This document shows positions 60,586-64,000 of a stretch of 64,000 bases of DNA, in pieces. The translations under genes and the position numbers were made by a program. Within the stretch, counting starts at the first letter, position 1; every line of letters starts with the position of its first letter. The notes under the pieces were generated by a model. It worked only from the letters and a program-made list of their open reading frames with translations. It did no database searches and was not told the origin of the DNA. Source of the stretch: Bacteroidia bacterium (GTDB lineage: Bacteria > Bacteroidota > Bacteroidia > CAIKAF01); the NCBI GenBank assembly GCA_030427255.1, contig JAUHWY010000005.1:87776-151775 (forward strand). Direction: 5' to 3'.

Positions 60586-62730
60586 ATGAAAACACGCGTA
60601 TTTGCCTTGTTTTGTGCCTTAAGCCTTTCTGCCGTGGCGCAACAGCTCGACATTCAGCAGGCCACCTTGGGGCAGTGGATGGATTTTAGACCGGAAGCTT
60701 TTTACCAAATGCAATGGCGCGACGGTGAGCGATTAAGCGCCTGGAAAGACGGCATATTATGGGAAGCTAGCGCCAAACAGGGGCCGGACACCCTACTCAC
60801 CGCCGAGCGCTTAGCCCAAATTACCGGAAAAGAGTTCAAAAGTGTTCCGTTTTCGCACGAATGGGTGGAACCTAATTTGTTGTTTATTCAGCAGGGATTG
60901 GATGTTTGGCTAATAAATCTCGAAAAAGCGTCGGTGGTGTATACCTACGACTTGCCCAAGGAGGCCGAAAATATTGAAGTGCATCCCGCCAGCGGAAAAA
61001 CAGCATTTACCATGGGGCCAAACGTGTGGATTGCCGAAAAAGACGGCAGTTTATTGGGGCTTACCGATGAAAAAAGAGAGGGCGTATCCCACGGTTCAGG
61101 CTATGTGCATAGGCAAGAATTTGGCATCAAAAAAGGGCTTTGGTGGTCGTCTGACGGCCAAAAGCTGGCTTGGTATGTAAAAGACGAGTCTATGGTAACC
61201 GACTATCCGCTGGTGGCAACGAGCAGCCGAATTGCAGCACAAAAAGCCGTTAAATATCCTATGGCCGGCATGAAATCAGAAGAAGTAAGCATTCGAATTC
61301 ATGACTTTAAAGACGGGTCGCAGCGGTCTTTAGACGTGGCCGGGCCAAAAGAGCAATACCTCACCGCCGTAACTTGGGGACCAACAGGAAAGCACATGTA
61401 TGTGGGTATTCTAAACCGCGGACAAGACAGCCTATCTATGCAGGTGTACGATGCCGAAAGTGGGAAAAAACTGAAGGAACTGTTTACCGAAACCCACACC
61501 ACCTGGGTGGAGCCCGAACACCCTTTGTATTTTATTCCCGAAAAGCCCGAACTCTTTATTTGGCAAAGCGAAAGGGACGGCTTCAACCATTTGTACTTGT
61601 ACAATACCGAAGGAGAATTACAACGCCAGTTAACTCAAGGAGAGTTTGTAGTTACCGAACTGTACGGAGCCTTTGGCGGCGAAATTTATTACCAAAGCAC
61701 GGAGCCCGACCCCAGGGACCGCCATGTGTATGCCGTTTCCCTAAAAAAGAACAAAAAGCGGAAAATCAGCGGTGTTTCCGGCTGGAATAGCGCAGTCGTA
61801 GCTCCCGAAGGGCGATACTTGGCCCATAGCTTTGAATCCGCCAGCCATCCCGGAAAATTCCAGATTCTAAGCAGCGACGGTACCGTAAGGCAACTTTTGT
61901 TGGAATCAAAAAACCCATACAAAGATGCGGGCATAAGACTGCCGGATATGGAAATGGTGGAATTGAAAGCCGAAGATGGCACGCCGCTGTATGGCCGCCT
62001 TATAAAACCCCAAAACATGAAGGAAGGGGAAAATTACCCGACCATTGTTTATGTCTACGGTGGGCCGCATGCTCAAATGGTTACCAATACTTGGTTAGGT
62101 GGCGGCCGTTTGTGGGACTACTATATGGCCCAGCGGGGTTATGTGGTGTTCACTTTAGACAACCGGGGCTCTGCCGATAGAGGAAAAGCCTTTGAAGAAG
62201 CCATTCACCGCCAACTGGGAAAAGTAGAATGCAAAGATCAGATGACCGGTGTGGCTTGGCTAAAAAAACAAAGCTATGTGGACCCAACTCGAATAGGAGT
62301 GCACGGATGGAGCTTTGGCGGTTTTATGACTACCTCCCTCATGACCAAATACCCGGCAACCTTTGCTGCCGGAGTTGCCGGAGGTCCGGTTATAGATTGG
62401 AAATGGTATGAGGTTATGTACGGGGAGCGCTATATGGACAGTCCACAAGAAAATGCCATGGGCTATGCCGAAACTTCGCTTATAGAAAAAGCCGGCCGCC
62501 TAGAAAACCCGCTGCTCATTATTCACGGATACCAAGACGATGTGGTAGTTCCTCAACATGCCTTGGAGTTTATAGAGGCTTGCATAAAGTCAGGCACTCA
62601 GGTCGACTTCTTTTTGTATCCAAGCCATCCGCACAATGTTCGAGGTAAGGATCGGGTGCATTTAATGGAAAAAATCACCCGATATTTTGATTTGCATTTA
62701 AAAGGGGTAAACGGAAAATCATTTCGTTAA
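60586..62730 (+). CDS. Secreted S9-family prolyl dipeptidyl peptidase (DPP-IV-like)
   Basis: A 714-aa protein with signal peptide ending AVAQ. The N-terminal eight-bladed propeller region (about 30-450) includes GIKKGLWWSSDGQKLAWYVKD. The alpha/beta-hydrolase domain carries PTIVYVYGGPHAQMV, GVHGWSFGGFMTTS (nucleophile Ser about 571), IHGYQDDVVV (Asp) and YPSHPHNVRG (His). It removes X-Pro dipeptides from peptide N termini in the periplasm. Length and motif order fit DPP-IV-like enzymes of Bacteroidetes. Confidence 0.92.
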   Translation: MKTRVFALFCALSLSAVAQQLDIQQATLGQWMDFRPEAFYQMQWRDGERLSAWKDGILWEASAKQGPDTLLTAERLAQITGKEFKSVPFSHEWVEPNLLFIQQGLDVWLINLEKASVVYTYDLPKEAENIEVHPASGKTAFTMGPNVWIAEKDGSLLGLTDEKREGVSHGSGYVHRQEFGIKKGLWWSSDGQKLAWYVKDESMVTDYPLVATSSRIAAQKAVKYPMAGMKSEEVSIRIHDFKDGSQRSLDVAGPKEQYLTAVTWGPTGKHMYVGILNRGQDSLSMQVYDAESGKKLKELFTETHTTWVEPEHPLYFIPEKPELFIWQSERDGFNHLYLYNTEGELQRQLTQGEFVVTELYGAFGGEIYYQSTEPDPRDRHVYAVSLKKNKKRKISGVSGWNSAVVAPEGRYLAHSFESASHPGKFQILSSDGTVRQLLLESKNPYKDAGIRLPDMEMVELKAEDGTPLYGRLIKPQNMKEGENYPTIVYVYGGPHAQMVTNTWLGGGRLWDYYMAQRGYVVFTLDNRGSADRGKAFEEAIHRQLGKVECKDQMTGVAWLKKQSYVDPTRIGVHGWSFGGFMTTSLMTKYPATFAAGVAGGPVIDWKWYEVMYGERYMDSPQENAMGYAETSLIEKAGRLENPLLIIHGYQDDVVVPQHALEFIEACIKSGTQVDFFLYPSHPHNVRGKDRVHLMEKITRYFDLHLKGVNGKSFR

Positions 62731-63067
62731 ACGCTAATAATTTGGGGTTTAGCCCTAGCCCCATGGACAGGCCTTGTCGCGCTTATTGAGTCAACAGGGG
62801 CGTTTCGGCATTAGGCTTAATAATTTTGTTTAACCTACTCGCCTTGTAAACAGGGGCGTTGGGTGGAAAATATTGTGCATACAACTAAAAAGTTCATTTT
62901 ATTGGTCAAAAAAAAGTGTCCCAAAGCGGTATTTTCCTTAAATTGAACTTTATAGAAAATGGTGAAATAGTACGTCCAATATTGGTACGGTTTTGGCGTT
63001 TTCCCAAAAAACAAGATGTAATTTTGTGTGGCAGCACCCAAGAGGACCACACAAGGAAGAAGAGTAT
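62731..63067. other. Intergenic region with a short direct repeat
   Basis: 337 bp between the peptidase and recQ. AACAGGGGCGTT occurs at 62793-62804 and again at 62849-62860, each preceded by GCCTTGT at slightly different distance. The remainder is AT-rich, with a promoter box near its right end. No hairpin element or gene is seen. Confidence 0.45.
63019..63026 (+). promoter_or_regulatory. -7 box (TAATTTTG) upstream of recQ
   Basis: TAATTTTG matches TAnnTTTG and lies 41 bp before the ATG at 63068. A TTTG is 23 nt upstream, slightly further than usual. Confidence 0.42.
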
Positions 63068-64000
63068 ATGATAGAAGTTGCTGACCTGGAATTGAGCCAC
63101 CATCTTAAGCGGATATTTGGCTTCAACACATTTAAAGGCCAACAAGAAGCCATCATTGAAAGTTTGATGGAAGGCAATGATACCTTTGTTATCATGCCCA
63201 CAGGAGGCGGGAAAAGCCTCTGTTACCAACTTCCGGCGCTCATTAGCCCCGGCACGGCCATTATTGTGAGCCCTTTAATTGCCCTGATGAAAAATCAGGT
63301 GGACTCTATACGCGGCTATGGCGAACAAGAAGGCATTGCACACTTTTTTAACAGCTCACTCTCCAAATCTGAACGAGAACGCGTAAAAGCCGACATAATT
63401 TCGGGCTTAACCAAAATGTTGTTTGTAGCTCCGGAATCGCTCACCAAAGAAGAAAATGTTCAATTTCTTCAGTCCATTGAAATCTCCTTCTTTGCCATAG
63501 ACGAGGCGCACTGTATTTCGGAATGGGGACACGACTTTAGGCCGGAATACCGGCGACTAAGGCCAATTATTGAAGAAATTGACCGGGTGCCAATTATTGC
63601 ACTAACGGCCACAGCAACCCCAAAAGTACAGCACGACATCCTCAAAAACCTGGGCATGACCGATGCTGCTGTCTTTAAGGACTCCTTCAACAGGCCCAAT
63701 CTGTACTACGAAATCCGACCTAAAAAAGACATCAACCGCGAAATCATTCGCTTTGTAAGAAAACATCCCGGAAAGTCAGGCATTATATACTGCCAAAACC
63801 GGAAAAAAGTAGAGGAACTCGCCGAAACCCTTCAGGTGAATGGCATTCAAGCCGTTCCGTACCATGCCGGAATGGATTCCAAAACCCGGAGCAGGCACCA
63901 AGATTTATTCCTGCACCAAGATGTGGAAGTAATTGTGGCCACCATTGCCTTTGGCATGGGCATTGACAAACCCGACATTCGTTACATCCTCCACCACGAC
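63068..64000 (+). CDS. recQ: ATP-dependent DNA helicase RecQ, N-terminal part
   Basis: 311 residues are present; the gene continues past the window. Motif 0 is FGFNTFKGQQEAII, motif I MPTGGGKSLCYQLPA, Ia SPLIALMKNQVD, II DEAHCISEWGHDFRPEY, III ALTATAT, IV IIYCQNRKKVEEL and V VEVIVATIAFGMGIDKPDIR. All are typical of RecQ 3'-5' helicases in recombination and repair. The GIDKPDIRYILHHD segment (motif VI region) is cut off. The missing part should hold the zinc-binding and HRDC domains. Confidence 0.93.
   Translation, partial: MIEVADLELSHHLKRIFGFNTFKGQQEAIIESLMEGNDTFVIMPTGGGKSLCYQLPALISPGTAIIVSPLIALMKNQVDSIRGYGEQEGIAHFFNSSLSKSERERVKADIISGLTKMLFVAPESLTKEENVQFLQSIEISFFAIDEAHCISEWGHDFRPEYRRLRPIIEEIDRVPIIALTATATPKVQHDILKNLGMTDAAVFKDSFNRPNLYYEIRPKKDINREIIRFVRKHPGKSGIIYCQNRKKVEELAETLQVNGIQAVPYHAGMDSKTRSRHQDLFLHQDVEVIVATIAFGMGIDKPDIRYILHHD

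Noticed and set aside
62771-62800. Possible fourth copy of the GCCGCCAGAATAGC repeat
   Set aside because: GGACAGG…TCGCG…GAGTCAACAGG is only loosely similar, with too many gaps to separate from chance.

Overview
This window is a chromosomal segment of a Bacteroidota bacterium, probably Flavobacteriales or a close relative. The evidence is: several large secreted proteins with type IX secretion (T9SS) C-terminal sorting domains; signal peptides that mostly end in Ala-Gln; promoter boxes of the Bacteroidetes TTTG / TAnnTTTG type; and Bacteroidetes-style versions of AMP nucleosidase, LpxH-like phosphatase, prenyl synthase and IPNS-like oxygenase. No rRNA, tRNA, CRISPR array, insertion sequence or prophage was recognised.

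Layout. 1-3.2 kb: a truncated Lhr-type DEXH helicase, an LpxH-like phosphatase, a polysaccharide deacetylase and a polyprenyl synthase. 3.5-11.3 kb: a T9SS cargo protein and a single 2148-aa type I polyketide synthase with all reducing domains (KS-AT-DH-ER-KR-ACP). 11.5-20 kb: a metallo-beta-lactamase/double-rhodanese enzyme, then a TetR-TolC-adaptor-RND efflux operon. 20.2-32.6 kb: the most unusual region, described below. 33-43.5 kb: an unknown helical protein, a SlyD-like isomerase, a 2OG-Fe(II) oxygenase, a carboxyltransferase, PurD, an M28 peptidase, AMP nucleosidase and an SOS-associated HMCES-like protein. 43.5-54 kb: a PNGase F-like secreted protein, an M20 hydrolase coupled to an alanine-racemase-like enzyme, a kelch-like T9SS protein, a thioredoxin-like protein, an RRM protein and a DsbD with inserted calcium-binding repeats. 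54.4-64 kb: a 1971-aa glycine-rich/PKD T9SS protein, a DPP-IV-like peptidase and the start of RecQ.

The candidate undescribed system is a same-strand cluster from about 32.6 to 20.2 kb. It contains 18 tandem paralogous small secreted proteins plus one diverged member. They share the framework LQFNQV - TVPAGKVWK - LPxWLPAGT - SVIEFNVVP-stop around a hypervariable centre. Most neighbours overlap by 1-4 nt (ATGA or TAATG) or are separated by 1-11 nt. The cluster is headed by a fibre-like secreted protein and closed by a T9SS protein with PKD-like repeats. I do not recognise the family; I infer an extracellular or periplasmic beta-sandwich multiprotein assembly or adhesin repertoire.

A second notable signal is a family of at least eight intergenic hairpin elements of about 110-190 bp (near 3.3, 13.0, 20.1, 27.8, 37.1, 42.7, 51.5 and 60.4 kb). 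They keep nearly constant apical loops and, in several copies, constant flanks, while the long stems differ in sequence but remain paired. One copy splits the paralogue array. A third repeat family, containing GCCGCCAGAATAGC and ending in CATCAACAGTC-like sequence, occurs near 13.2, 37.3 and 54.1 kb; the 13.2-kb copy is bounded by 13-bp perfect inverted repeats.
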